A DNA stretch of 64,000 nucleotides from Centroberyx gerrardi (GCF_048128805.1 NC_136017.1:6397307-6461306), one strand, 5' to 3'. Counted from the stretch's first letter, positions 12,101-24,740 are shown. Translations and numbers: made by a program. The notes: generated by a model from the sequence alone, not told the origin.

Positions 12101-15100
12101 TCTGAGCTTAAACATGCTCACACGTTGCATTTTTTCTTTGACCCAGTTTTTTAAAGCGAGCGTGATCCCTGCTATCACGAATGGAAGTACAGAGTCCGCA
12201 GGTTAGGGATCAGCTGCCTGTGTGCTGTAGGAGACATGAATCATCTGTTGACTGGGGCTGCATGCAGTCCTTTCTGCAAATCATAGTCTTGCACATGCAG
12301 GCCTGTACCCAATCTAGACGGGACGGTTTTGCGTTGGCTGGACGGTGGAATTATTCTGCATTATTGATGGGGAACCGTACCTATTCTTACCACCTGTCTC
12401 GAAGGTAATTAGATCTCATATCGGTGAAATATCCATCGGCAACACTGTCAGGACAGGGTGCAACACTAATTTCCCTTCACACTGAGCAGCATTAAAGTAC
12501 AGTGTTGAAGAGCACCCTATGTGAAATGTTTGGCGGGCTGATATCTTGACCCTCTCTATGCGGGATGATTTGAAATGGGAAAACGGCCAGCTAATGTCCC
12601 ACTTTAACACGGAAGATCTCATTACTCGGATGTATATTTCATTAGGCCAGACTCGGCACGGCAGCCAATCAGATTAAGTTGTCAGGCGACGTGCGAGGCT
12701 AATTTGAATGAGATCTGCCCACTCCAAAACATACATAGAAAAATGCCCACGCCGCACAGAGAGGGTTTATCCAATCAGAGGGCGGGGATGCTTCCTGTCG
12801 GCGTGGCCAAAGTATCCTGATACTCCCCTCGTCGCAGGTGTTGGGTTACACTCCTGTGGTCTAGAGCAGCTGTCTAGGGAATAGCCATCTGTCCAGCCAG
12901 CAGCCAAGCAGCGGCGGGGTGGTGTGTGGTGAATGGTTGGCTGAGTGCGGGGGTGTGTGTGTGTGCGCGTGCAGCTGTGAGTGTCGGAGGGGCCTCGGGA
13001 GGGGGGGGACAGTACCATGAGTAGCTCTCAACCCGCCGCCGTGTCGTGCTCCTCCTCCGCCGCAGGACCCACCATCGAGTGGCTGGAGCCCAAGCTGCCC
13101 GACATCCTGAAGAACGGCAGCAGCTCCAGCTTCGCCACGGGGGAGGGAGGGCTGGAGGGCAGCCGCCTGGAGCTCAGCACCTCCGAGTCCTGCAGCTTTT
13201 CTGGGGTAAGGCCAAGGGAAAGACCCCACCCACCCCCTCTCCTCCCCAGGGAGCAGCTAAGATGTGTGTCTTGGTCATAGTTCACCTAGTGGTCTTGTTA
13301 TTGGAACCTACCTGTTGTTTATCAGGGAATTGATGTCAACTTTCGTATCCAGCCACGAAACCATTCTGCAGTCATATTTCTTTGTACCTTAGAGAAATTG
13401 TAACAATTGTAGCAATTATTGGAGCTGAACAATTAATAAAAAAAAATCGAAATCGCTATATGAACTTCTGCAATTTCCAATTAATTGAGAGGGGCGTCCA
13501 AAATGGATTTCTAAACAAGGTGTTTTAGAGCTGCAGATAATCTTTGGTCCATAAATCAAGCACAATAGTGGTGAAAACCTTTCATCATACTCAAATTCAG
13601 TAAATCCTGCACACTGACATCTATGTTTTTTTAACAAAATCACCTAAAATTCTAAAAAATGTATGACGAGAAAAATATGTGGTGATGTGAATCTCAGTTT
13701 AAATTGCAATATTCTGTCAAATAATCGCAATTTGATTTTTTGTCAGTATCTTTCAGCCCTAGAAATTATGCTATCTAACTTACTTTCATTAGCCGTTTTG
13801 AGCACATGTACAAGAACATAAACAACAGCCACTTACTATCCACCTCTCCGAAGTCGTCCTGGGAGGTTGTTTAATTAATCACACCGTCCCTCCCCTCCTT
13901 TCCCCCTATCAGGAGCAAGAAGACATCGATGCGGAGGACGAGCTGGAGGACTCCTTCACGGACAAGGAGGAGGACCTGGGTGCGGTGGAGGAGGAGCGGA
14001 GTGTCATCCTACACCTGCTGTCCCAGCTCAAGCTGGGCATGGACCTCACGCGGGTAGGTCGAGTTCCACCTACCGCCGAGCAGCAAAACAACCTGCCTGA
14101 CCCCCCCCCCCCCACAACCTCCTCTTCCCTTCCACTTCACCTTCCTAGGTGTTTGATCAGGCTCTCCGTGTCGCACCGGAGGAAGATAGTCTTTGCGTTT
14201 TGCGTCATTCTGATGGAGACGATTAGGTTCGTGATTCCAGATTAACAATCCCACTATGAAAGGCTTAAAGGACCCGTGTTTGTCTTTCAAACCCATCTAG
14301 ACTGGTTTTTCAGAGCATAAACATGTACGTTGTTGACTTAATGTGATTCAAGTCATTCACATTACCTTCCACAGCTCTTAGGATCTCATTCAGTTTCATT
14401 CAAGCAATCTGATTGGTCAAAGACGCATTCTAACCGTGCTCATGGATCTCGTACTTTTCTGGTTGCTATGCAAACGCTTGCGGTAACCAGGGAGCTAGTT
14501 AGTGATCTTTTTTTGCTTTTTTTTCCCCCTGCATTGGTCACCTTTTGCATAAAAGCCATAATACCATTGAGGACGGTCTTAACGGTGTTATGGGTACTTT
14601 GGTGCTGCTAAAGGTATTAATGTTGTACTCATATTTGCGGGAAAGAACGTCTGACAGACATTTGCAAACTGGAAACCAACATCTATGATTGCAAACTAGC
14701 AAAGTGGCAACCACTTGCATCTTATGTGACAACTGTCTGTGAATTCCCAGACAAGTTAGATTTGAATCAGTGCACACAGCAGGAAGGATATACTAGTTAG
14801 TGTTGGAACTGAAAGCAGTAACCTTGAATTTGATATCCATTTGGTATCAGTTGAACACTGTTTAGTAAACCACACTCGCTGTTGTGGTGACCTATATAGG
14901 AATTGTCATGAAAATATGTACGCATTAAAGAGATCTTGATCAAAATGCGATGGGAAGTTGCTTCTAGATATTATGAAACAGATGTGTGTTGAACAGGGTT
15001 CCTACACAGATGTGGACTAAAAATACACTAATTGTATGTAGTTGTAGAGCCAGCATCATTTCACATACTGTGATATTTGTTGTGGTGAGGAATAATATTC

Positions 15101-17486
15101 AGCTGTAGAGTGATGTGGCCTAGTTGACAGGCACATCCCCCAGCCAATATCAGCAAACGTCATTTTGAAATCCAACCAAACGCCTCGAATCCAGATTAAG
15201 GTCTTGAAAAAGTGCAGGACTTTTCTAAATGGGGAAAAAAATATGTAGTAACCCTGGATGAAGGAAATGGGCCAAAAAGTAAACAACACTGCTATTTTCC
15301 TTTTTAATGAACCTGTCTCGGATCGGGGATCATTTGCTAGGTCCCTTTTTTTAGCAGTCTGATTTGTAATGACCGTACAGGCCCGAAGTAATCACTTCTA
15401 CTTCTACTTCTTGCCTCTTAATTACTAGTCCTGGACACACACACAAACACCAAGCTCAAAGACGGAGACTCGGCCCTCGAGGCCTGGATGGACATTCTAT
15501 CTTCCAGTGTCAGTTTGTACTTGGATATCCTCCTCTTGGGTTTCTGTTTGATTTATCGGAGTTACCTGGCGGCATCGTTGGCTTATCCCTAGATGGAGAT
15601 CTAGTGGACACCGTGACTCCGGGGTCATGTGCAGCGTACGTCACAGTTGCCAGCTGCTCTATTTACTGATGGCGAACCAATACAATGGATAAAAATAGGG
15701 CTGCACACTTATTTAAAAATGCCAATCCCAAATTATTTTGCCATTTCTTGCGATCACTGTTATTAAGCACAACTATTGATCTTGATGATTTGGGGTTCGC
15801 TTTTTTTCGCATCATATGTCAACATTTTGACCATTTTCAAGCGGATGTACAGTACAGAGATGAACACTATTTCTAAACGCAAACACTAAAACCTGCTGAA
15901 TTTATGTTTTGAATTCATTGTTGAAATATAAGACTACCCCTTTAGCTTGTCGGTAAACAGCCAAATACCGTGAAAAACAGTCAGTTGATTTGGAGTATGT
16001 CTTGAATTGAATTGTGGAAATAAAAGGCTACAGCTGTCACACACTGGCTTCTCACTGACATTCAAAAAATAATTTTAAAGGAGAACTGCTAGTGCGAGGT
16101 CTTCTAAAAGCATCTCATCACTACTGCCTCTGAATTTGTTAATCCAGGGACAAAGATGGTCTTAAAGCCGACCCATGGATCACGCTTAATGTGAAATGGA
16201 AGTTCAAATTTTCAAAGTTTCAAATGAGATAACGCATTATTCTGCGGCAGATGCATTGTGTTACAGTGCAAGTGGTGTATGTGTTGGATTTTTATACTTA
16301 AACAGTGATGGGTGCCTTTTGTTTTATCCTATTCTCTGATGTTTTCAACATGAATCACAGTCGGTAAAACGCTTGTCTTTTCTTTTAGTTTCGTGCTTTA
16401 CTAGTTTCACCAAATCAGTGCAGTGAATCAAATTTTATTTTGTAATAGATGTAATGATCACAAGCCACTGTTGATCAGGTCATTTTCAGTATATTTGAGC
16501 GACAGGATCCTTGCGCAGAACTCTGTACACAGTTTGCATTTCACATTAGAGTCAGTATACTCCAAATGAAGTGATCAAAGTCTGATATCCTTTCTTTCCA
16601 TCCAGGTGGTCCTTCCCACCTTCATCCTGGAGAAGCGCTCTCTGCTGGAGATGTACGCCGACTTCATGTCCCACCCGGACCTCTTCGTGGCCATCACCGA
16701 CGGCGGCAGCCCCGAGGACCGCATGGTGCGCTTTGTGGAGTACTACCTCACCTCCTTCCACGAGGGCCGCAAGGGGGCCATCGCCAAGAAGCCCTACAAC
16801 CCCATCATCGGCGAGACCTTCCACTGCTCCTGGAGGGTCCCCAAGAGACCGGAGGCCTCCAGGGAGCCGGCGCAGGGGAGCCCCGCCCCCGCCGCTCCCC
16901 AGGACTGCTACCAAGTGCGCTTTGTGGCGGAGCAGGTGTCCCACCACCCCCCCGTGTCCGGCTTCTACGCCGAATGCCAGGAGAGGCGGATGTGTGTGAA
17001 CACGCACGTGTGGACCAAGAGCAAGTTCATGGGAATGTCCATTGGAGTGTCCATGATAGGGGAAGGTAAGCCAGCAAAGTTTTTTTATGGAGGTATGTTG
17101 TGTGACAGCGAGCGTACTTGCTCATCTTTACACTTGGAGGATTCAAGTGGATTCGGTGATCTGTAATTGACGCAAATGACTAAGAAAGTCCATATGCTGG
17201 GTAAGAAAATTTACATCAAATAAGGCTTCTCTGGTGTGTGTGTATTTCAAATAGGCTTAATTCAAGAACCGAAAAAATGGAAACTGAAAAGAAAGTCTAT
17301 TCTTTTTGCCAAGCTGCATATTTTTTATTTGAAACATGTAAAATAAGTCAATCAAGATATTTTTTGAGTGTGTGGATTTACCTTTTTTTTTTTTTTTTCT
17401 GTAATCGACACAAACAATTAAGTCACATTTTCACAATAGAGACAAATACGCTAGCTGATGAGACGATCCAACAGAAACATCCTCTA

Positions 17487-17555
<69 letters not shown>

Positions 17556-20500
17556 TTCATTTGTCTGTGCAGGCTGCTTGTATCTGATGGAGCACGATGA
17601 AGAGTACACCTTCACGCTGCCCTGTGCGTACGCCCGCTCCATCCTCACCGTGCCCTGGGTGGAACTGGGTGGCAAGGTCAACGTCACCTGCGCCAAGACG
17701 GGCTACTCGGCGGTCATCACTTTCCAAACCAAACCCTTCTACGGCGGCAAGCTGCACAAGTGAGTCTCCCCCGCAGCACGTGTTGATATCGTTGATGTTG
17801 CTTTGATCCTTTCTCATTATTTCAGAGATAGACATTGTCACTCTTTGCAGTCCTGCAGGTTATCCGTGATGAGTTGGTATACAGGTTATCCATGGGTCCT
17901 TAATGGAAAATTCCACTTAAACACTGTTAAAAAGCATTTATTGGTGATGTACCTTGCATTAATAGGTCCATTTTGTTGTTTGGTGGTGTATTGTTCTTAT
18001 TCCTGTGGATAACTGGCAATGTGATAACTGTCATGTCAAGATATTTTCAGTACAGCTACAATGGAGTTTTAATAGGAGTAAAATTTTCAATGGTAAAACA
18101 TCAGGTTTTGGTGTCTGTCAGTGCCGGCTCTAGCCTTTTGGGGGCCCCGAGTGTAGGGGGGCCCCTTGGGGAGAGTCGGCGCAGAGGCATTTCCGAGTTG
18201 CATTTGCAGATCAAAGAAGAGCGATTTGCTGTAAATCGGCATAATAAATGTAGAATACAATGTGCTGTGTTTATTTTCAAATAACAGCAGCACATTATTA
18301 TACTGATGCATCTCATCACTCATCCAAGATTGTCCAAGGCTTTTGGTTTTTCATCATTTTGTAAATCATAATTATTGTATCGTTCTACCATCCTTCTGTG
18401 GGTTGTGTTGTTTTCTCGCTCTCTCCTCATCAGAGTGTGTGTGACTCTATCCTAACTCTAACCCCACTCTTCTTGTATAAAATCGTAGTTTGAATTAGTG
18501 ACTCGTTTTACATCTAGGCTGCAACTGGAATTTATATGTTTGAGAAAATCACAATCACCTTGAAGTTTCTGTTGCAGATTCAGGTCATTAAGGTTGCTGT
18601 AGTCAGGATAAAGCTTTAATTCAATCTGCAATAAGATATTGGACATTTTAAAAGATTAATTAAGTAGTACTAATTATTTATATTGTAATTAAGACAGAAA
18701 TATTATTTTCTTTATTTGGATTGTTGTTTTGACATATAGACACCATAATCTGTATAAATCTGTCCAACAGCGTTTTCATAAATTGGAACATGTATCATAA
18801 ATTGGAACATATATCATCAATATATTTAAGTTGCTTGTTTACAATTGAAGGGTTTCATTCCAAAATGCTATACATCCGTTGTGGAAAAGTTACTACCTGA
18901 AATTCATTAGTCAATATTTCAAAAAGACAGATGATTCTATCCTCAAAAATAAATATAAATAATAAATTTGTAAGAAAAAGTGTTAAAATGATTGGTGAAT
19001 CTGCCATGCACTTTACTTTCATGCCAGAAAATCATTTTGTAAAAGTGGGTGTTAGTTGTTTATATCCATATCCATACCCACCATTTAGGTGGATATCTTA
19101 TTTTGGAATGAAACCCTTCAGCTATCGTCTTTATTTACTTCAGGACTTTAGTGTGTTTTCATTCTTAGAATTAACTTGCAGGAAAGTTAAAAATAAAAAA
19201 ATACGATTGAGTGGCAAAATGATATGCAGTTTGATTGTATTCAGTCAATTATGGCTGTTTTGGGGATTTCTTTGGAAAAAAACTATTAATGAAACCATTT
19301 TCTACTAGGCCTGTAAGCAGCTTAATTGAATTGCATGTAATCCAACCTTTAACAATGTCCTTTCACTGTTCATCTTCCTGCCTAAATGTAGGGTGACAGC
19401 GGAGGTGAAGCACAACCCCACCAACGCGGTGGTGTGTCGTGTGCAGGGCGAGTGGAACGGCGCTCTGGAGTTCAGCTACACCAGCGGAGAGACGAGGGTG
19501 GTCGATGTGACCAAGCTGCCCGTCACCAGGAAGCGGGTCCGGCCAAACGACAAGCAAGGACCAACTGAATCCAGGTCAGAAAGAAACTGGAATCCAGGAT
19601 TTATTTGCTTTGTCAAGCGTCCCGGAGTAGTACAGCTGAACTGGACTCCTACAGCTCATTTTCTTTGGTCTAAGATGCTGAATAGCCGCATGCCTCTGTT
19701 TCTCATCCGCTCTTTTTCGTTGCGTTTCAGGCGTCTTTGGCAGCATGTGACAGAGTCGTTACGCCAGAAGGATATCGACAAAGCCACGGAGCACAAGAGG
19801 ATCCTGGAGGAGAGGCAGAGGACGGAGGAGAGGCACCGCACTGAGACAGAAACCCCATGGAGGACCAGATGCTTTGAGAGCGAGGTGAGCAGGACGGCCA
19901 CTACAGGGTTTAGACTAGCGTTTAGCCATAGTGAAGCTATGTCCTCCTGTCAACCAGCTGTCATCACAAATATCGCTGCTCCCTGATGTATTTTTCCATT
20001 TAAATTCAAGATATTTAATTGGCAAATTGGAATTTCCTCTGATCCCTCATGTATTCATCCATCCGCCCAATCCTACTTTCTACACAGGTCTGGAGAAGTA
20101 TGGAAAAATAATTTATACTTTCCATGTCTTCAGAAAGTTTGAAAATTGCACACTAAGTCTGGAAAAGTACGGTGAAAAGGCATTATTGGAAATGCGACAT
20201 TGCTTTTTCAAAACCCATTCACACTGCTGTTAGCAAGCCATCAATTTGCCGGCTTGAACACTTTCACTCACAAATCACGACTGCTTTCTGTTGCTAAGCA
20301 ACACAAGACACGCACAAGTGTTTGTTTACACTGATCAGCACCGACTATAGAAGAAGTTTTGCTTACTTTTTTAATGTCTTCTTTGTTTGAAAGCGCGCTA
20401 ACGCAATGGAAGTTACAGCTACTAGTAATGCAGACCAGTCTTCTAAAAAAAAACTTGACCGCAGCCAGGAGAGGATTTCACATAGCACAAAAGCCGGCTT

Positions 20501-21232
20501 TGAACCTGGTCTGACCCTTTCACACAGAACTCAAAGCCACCAATAAGCCGGTTTCAAGACGGCTTTTTTCATGTGTGTGGACGGGACTTTATAGTCTCTA
20601 TCTGCTTATGCCCTGACACCCTCTTGTGGATACAAATGGAAAAACGGGAAACAACTAATTATCAGCCACTGGATATATTGCCTTAAAAATAGACATTTTT
20701 GATATGCAATTTCAAATAAAATACTTTCAAATTTGATGTTTTGTTAAAGTGACAGCCCTAATGCCTATATGACATTGCACTTTTCATGCAGTTACCATCC
20801 CCACTGTCAGTATACATACATGTATACATTGCTGCACTTTCCTAAGCAGCTGTGCGACTGGAAAGAGACACGCACTGCCTTCAGATTCTGCAAGGTTCAG
20901 AGTTCGAATACCTTGAACTTTAACCCCCAAAAGTGCTGACCTCTAAAGTAAAGTAAGAGAATAAAACAAGGATAAAAGAGAAAATCAAATAATAAAATCA
21001 TGATATAAAATAATAAAAGAGAAGGAATAAAAGCCACACTAAGAAAATGCCTTTGCATAAAAGTAAGTTTTAAGGAGGAACTTAAAAGATGATACTGATT
21101 GACTTAATAACAATTTAATGTCATTGTTTGTTTTCCTCTCCTCTTCCTGTTTTTCTTCCTATCCATCTCTTCCAGGGCGACGGCTGGGTGTATCACAAAC
21201 CACTGTGGAAAAACTCTGCTTTCAAATCATAG
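6189..21232 (+). CDS. osbpl11: Oxysterol-binding protein-related protein 11 (ORP11), complete
   Basis: Lipid-transfer protein of the ORP family. ORP11 is known to pair with ORP9 and act at Golgi and late-endosome contacts, exchanging phosphatidylserine and PI4P. Exons: 6189-6310, 6661-6729, 6987-7162, 8055-8134, 9428-9610, 11525-11723, 13066-13205, 13913-14053, 16606-17065, 17573-17759, 19392-19574, 19731-19884, 21176-21232. They total 2151 nt, 716 aa, against about 747 in human. The PH domain (~45-140) spans exons 2-4 ([29 protein letters not shown]). The ORD starts in exon 8/9 and carries the family signature [15 protein letters not shown] at about residue 479. An acidic linker lies in exon 8. 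The stop follows [12 protein letters not shown], shorter than the human tail. Start: the ATG at 6189; a second in-frame ATG at 6195 is the alternative. No FFAT motif was seen, as expected for ORP11. All junction phases agree, so the model is secure. Confidence 0.96.
8025..8048 (+). repeat. (GT)n microsatellite before osbpl11 exon 4
   Basis: A short GT run sits directly before the acceptor of exon 4 (exon start 8055). Confidence 0.8.
8190..8290 (-). mobile_element. LINE 3' tail fragment in an osbpl11 intron
   Basis: Read on the minus strand this contains the TACTTGGCGAATAAAGG type of 3' end followed by the TTCTGATTCTG tail that is common at the ends of fish LINE copies. It is followed on the plus strand by an A/TA-rich stretch to about 8340. 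There is no coding content. The clade (L2/CR1-like) is a guess from the tail type. Confidence 0.5.
8430..8610. repeat. Dispersed repeat with CAATCTGATTGG core, copy 1
   Basis: The core CAATCTGATTGG followed by CCGAAAG is shared with similar stretches near 14405 and 32732 (GCAGTCTGATTGGTCAAAG). It is an interspersed sequence inside introns of osbpl11 and snx4, not coding. Confidence 0.45.
12640..13065 (+). promoter_or_regulatory. osbpl11: Candidate internal promoter and alternative first exon of osbpl11 (short form)
   Basis: Just before exon 7 the AT-rich intron becomes GC-rich. It holds two CCAAT boxes (12665-12669 and 12771-12775) and an immediately following GC box GGGCGGGG (12780-12787). 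An ATG at 13017 with A at -3 opens a frame that reads without interruption through the exon 7 acceptor (13064/13065) into [10 protein letters not shown] in the correct frame. A transcript starting here would encode 16 new residues joined to exons 7-13 (456 aa). That protein has the full ORD but no PH domain. Short ORP forms from internal promoters are known for ORP1, ORP4 and ORP9. This is an inference from sequence, without transcript evidence. Confidence 0.5.
13424..13762. repeat. Probable degraded MITE in osbpl11 intron 7
   Basis: The stretch opens with GAGCTGAACAATTAA and closes with TTTCAGCCCTAG, weakly inverted ends of a type common in fish hAT MITEs. A/T-rich ATCGAAATCGC and ATCGCAATTTG words lie near both ends. 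No clear target duplication was found. Confidence 0.4.
14390..14520. repeat. Dispersed repeat with CAATCTGATTGG core, copy 2
   Basis: It contains CAATCTGATTGGTCAAAGA, GGTTGCTATG and GGAGCTAGTTAGTGAT in the same order as the stretch at 32720-32855 in snx4. Confidence 0.55.
17488..17552 (+). repeat. (TG)n microsatellite abutting the osbpl11 exon 10 acceptor
   Basis: An uninterrupted TG tract of about 65 bp ends roughly 20 bp before the acceptor of exon 10 (exon start 17573). It therefore overlaps the branch point/polypyrimidine area. Long open frames here on both strands are repeat artefacts. Confidence 0.95.
18120..18190. mobile_element. DNA-transposon end fragment (CAGTGCCGGCTCTAG type)
   Basis: CAGTGCCGGCTCTAG followed by a G-rich GGGGGCCCC stretch is a terminal sequence frequently seen on fish DNA transposons. 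The opposite end was not identified, so this is reported as a fragment in osbpl11 intron 10. Confidence 0.45.
18846..19120. mobile_element. MITE with perfect 20-bp terminal inverted repeats
   Basis: TGAAGGGTTTCATTCCAAAA at 18846-18865 is perfectly inverted at 19101-19120. The 275-bp body is AT-rich and non-coding. Degenerate relatives are at 21682-21940 (osbpl11 3'UTR) and 28427-28680 (snx4 intron 1), which share internal words such as CAGATGATTCTAT. Confidence 0.8.
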
Positions 21233-21382
21233 TCAGCATCATGGATGTTGGGAGCGTCTCTCTTGGGGTGTGTGCGTGCGTGTGTGTGTGTGTGTGTGTG
21301 TGTGTACATATGTGGGTGAGTGTTAAGAAATGAAAGCATGACCTGCACTGACATACAAAGGAATGCAACATGCAACCGGGGG

Positions 21383-21414
<32 letters not shown>

Positions 21415-21681
21415 CAACACGGCAAAAGGATGTTCTCAAATCTCGCTCACGATGTACACTAAGCCTCGAGGTACAAGCTTTTGTACTGTAGATCACTTTT
21501 GTATAATCCAATGTCGATGAAGACATATTCTTGTACAGGTAAAGGTACTCTATTTACACAGCCTTAAGATTGTCTGATGAATGATGCTCTTATTGTGGGT
21601 TGTGCTTATCAATCTGGATAAGGAGGTGTTTTTTTGTTTTGTTTTACTGTGATAGCCTATCATACTACGGGAAAGCGACTC

Positions 21682-21940
21682 TGAAGAGTTTCATTCTAAA
21701 ATGAGATATCCAATATTTTAAAAAGAAATAACGCATACTGACAAAACAATCGGTAACATGAAGTTAAAGCATATTGTGTCCCACTATTAAAGTTATGAGA
21801 CACGTTAAGACCTTTGCTTACAAAATAGTTCTGATTTTGAGGATCGAATCATTTGTGGTTTTTGGAATATTGCCTGATGAGTTTCATGTAGCAGAGTGTT
21901 TCCAAATTGGATGTATAGCGTTTTGTAATGAAACTCTCCA
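21682..21940. mobile_element. Degenerate relative of the 18.85-kb MITE
   Basis: TGAAGAGTTTCATTCTAAAA starts the element and a similar inverted sequence (TAATGAAACTCTCCA) ends it near 21940. The ATGAGATATCC that follows the left end also matches the right arm of the 18846-19120 copy when inverted. Confidence 0.5.
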
Positions 21941-22035
21941 TTTAAAACGTAAGGTTGCTGTTAATGATCTTCATATTTGGGTATTGTTTTCTTTTTGTTT
22001 CCAATACTTTCATTAAGAAGTCTACCCCACTGTCA

Positions 22036-22473
22036 CTGAGTATGTTTACATGCATAGCAATACTGGGAGTAATCAGCTTAAGGAAACATTTAGATTACAG
22101 CATTTACAAGGTTTGAAGCAATGGATTCATTTAATAATCCGCCTATAGGGTTAAAAAAAATTAAGGTTTAATTCATTCGTCTTTTCATCTTTTTCAGCAA
22201 TGAAAAGTATCTCACTCGCCACTCTACACCGCACCGTTTTGTTTGCTTTGTAAATACAACATCCTGATTACAGCATTAGGTGACCTTTGATATGCACAGT
22301 TTGAAAAAAACAAAAGTTAAACAAAAGATTGAGCTGAAATCTAGGTGTGTTAACTGGGATATGCTTACTCCCATTAAGAATACCAGATAAAGGCGTTTAC
22401 ATGACAATTTCAAGTATTGCCTCAATGGATTTGTTAAGATCGAAGTAGTTGTGTGCATGTAAATATACCCACT
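22036..22473. mobile_element. MITE with GTTTACATGCA inverted ends
   Basis: Left end TGAGTATGTTTACATGCAT and right end GTGCATGTAAATATACCCA are imperfect inverses. The interior is AT-rich and non-coding. The element lies in the presumed osbpl11 3'UTR or just beyond it. Confidence 0.6.
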
Positions 22474-24029
22474 GACATTTGAGGATGGGCAATCTGGCTC
22501 TAAATTTTTTTGCACCATGTATAGTGATGCGTTGATTCCCAGACTGAGTCACACTGCTGGAATGGCACGTTGTAGACCAGTTGAGAAATAATTAACTTTT
22601 AAAATAATTGCAATTGATTGAATCACATGAATGCATTCCAGGTTCATCATGAAGATTGCTAGTACCACTTCATGATTTTCCCCTTTCGCTCGATGGTTTT
22701 GCAGTGGTTGGAAGAATTCTTGCATGCGTGATAGCAAAGTCTCTCTGTTCACATTGCAGCAAGTATAATACTCCCATGTCTGCATTACATGCGTTTATAA
22801 ATGTCTGTGGTAAAAGCTTTTAACCAAATTTGCCTGTTTTTCTAATGCAAATAAATGTATCATTTTCTTTTGAATGTGTTTATCCCCTATCCCGCGCTCT
22901 TAAATGCTCTTATTTTCAGAGCAATGCCACTTTTTGTATTGAAACATTTAAATTTCTTGTTCCATCAAAGTTTGTATCGTTTTTTTGGTTTTTTTTTCCG
23001 AACGCCCCATACTGACATGCGATCAACTTTTTTTTCCCCCCAAGCAGAATTTTAGCCTCATATTCTCAAAGCGTCCCACTGTCTCCTTAGAAGGAACCAG
23101 TTCCTACTTGAACAAGTGCAGAAAGAGGACTTGTGTGAGCATGGGACGCATGGAAATACACCTTTCCATCGATAAGCTACTCCCTCCACGTCTTGGTGCC
23201 TTATGCAATCCCTTCCTGTGTGCGTCTTCCAGCTAAGGAGCACAGCATTTTCAGTTTGGTTACCTGACCGATGCAATAGCATATTATATGTACATATTAT
23301 TTGTGTGTGTGTGTGTGTGTGTTTGGTATTTATGTTGGGAACTTTATTTCCTTTTAAGAATCAAGACTTGGCTGTGACCCCAGTGCTTGATGTTGGGAGA
23401 ACTCCACAGAGCATTTCTTTGAGTTTTGCTTAGACATTCTCTTGGTTTTGAATTCTTCTGGTTGTCTTGCTGACCTATGAAATGCACTGACATTGAAGGA
23501 AACCTGATGCTCCTCATAGAGATATTGATATGTGTGATAATGATCAAATAAATTACCTATCCAGTTGTATGCTGTGTTGTGTTTCTGTTTTGCTACAGAG
23601 TGAAAAACGTCCTCATTTCGCTGCTTGTTGCATCATTCAAAAATTGTCCTCCCTTTTCAAAATGCCACGGCAAAGGGCATTGTGTGGAAAGCTCAGAAAA
23701 AACAAAACAAAACTGCAAGAGACATGAGAACAGAATAGACAGATCAATCATAGATCAATAGAAATGAATGTGCCCTATCTAGTTTCCCCTTGCATGACTG
23801 TCACAGTGTTTGACTTACACAAGCAAGAGGTTAAAGGTTAAATCCACAAAAGCTCAAAAAGGGACGATAAAATGTCAGAAATGAAGTTCTGCTAGGAGTC
23901 CCCACCCTGAACCACCCAGCCTTTATTTGAAAAGTGCTACTTTATTTATGTACCACTTACCAAACTAGGTTAAAACGTGCTTAACAAACAGGCAGCAAAA
24001 AAAACATTGCAAAAAAAAAAAGTATCCTG

Positions 24030-24500
24030 TACAGGCCCGCGGCGCGTGTGTTGAATTCCACACTGATCCGTCAGAAAATTGACGGATATATTTCTGTCCG
24101 TTGGGCTGTTTAGGAATGTCAACATGGTGGGAGAGGCAGAAATACAGCAGCCTAGCTTCGCTCATAACGGTTCCACTTCATAGAAAAAAAGAAGAAACAG
24201 ACTATACAGTATAAATTAAATAAGAAACTGACCTGGAAAACCTACAGTCATCCCAACGTTATACAGGCTTTCTCTGTTTTATCTTTGTTATGGTTGTACC
24301 GTTGTGTCTGTGATCGCCACTATTTTTTCCAAAACAAGCCTATGCCTCTGATTGATGGTGACGAATCCGTCACCACCACCAAAGTTCAACTGGGTTGAAC
24401 TTTCTGTCAGTCAAAACGGATGGAAATCTGACGGAGACGGACAACAGACAGCTCTTATTGAAAATGAATTGAAATGAACGGAGACGGACAGACACAACGG
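24030..24500. repeat. Intergenic repeat with GACGGA/TCCGTC inverted words
   Basis: Words such as TCCGTCAGAAAATTGACGGA and GACGGAGACGGACA recur in both orientations. This suggests a degraded inverted-repeat element. No gene is seen in 23560-25080. Confidence 0.4.
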
Positions 24501-24503
24501 ATA

Positions 24504-24740
24504 AGCTAACGTAACTTAAATACCACAAGTAACAACGTTACGTTTGTAGGGCAGCATAACACGTGGATATCTGTAAATTAATGACAGTGGGGCTCAGTGT
24601 GTGTGGGAGCAATGCTCAGATAGCGCAACATGTTTATCGGTTAAATTACATCACTTAAATACCACAGGTATTAACGTTACCTACCGTTAAGGTTTGCAGG
24701 ACAGCAGAAGATGTGGATGTCTGTAAATTGACGGCGAAGA
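24504..24740. repeat. Two-copy direct tandem repeat, period about 150 bp
   Basis: AACGTAACTTAAATACCACA (from about 24509) recurs as ACATCACTTAAATACCACAG at about 24647. GGATATCTGTAAATTAATGA is echoed by GGATGTCTGTAAATTGACGG. Two diverged direct copies, non-coding. Confidence 0.6.

Larger units (their letters stand above)
21233..23560 (+). other. osbpl11: osbpl11 3' untranslated region and polyadenylation signals
   Basis: No coding exon follows the stop at 21230-21232. AATAAA signals occur at 22850-22855 and 23547-23552; the latter is a plausible distal end. The stretch holds GT (about 21270-21305) and GA (21382-21414) microsatellites and two MITEs. The extent of the UTR is inferred, not shown. 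Confidence 0.45.

Noticed and set aside
12861-13229. 122-codon minus-strand open frame
   Set aside because: GC-rich antisense of osbpl11 exon 7 and its upstream region; composition artefact.
16552-17007. 151-codon open frame on the minus strand
   Set aside because: It is the antisense shadow of osbpl11 exon 9, whose plus-strand frame encodes the conserved EQVSHHPP region.
17484-17763. Open frames made of alternating Cys-Val or Thr-His
   Set aside because: Translation of the TG microsatellite.
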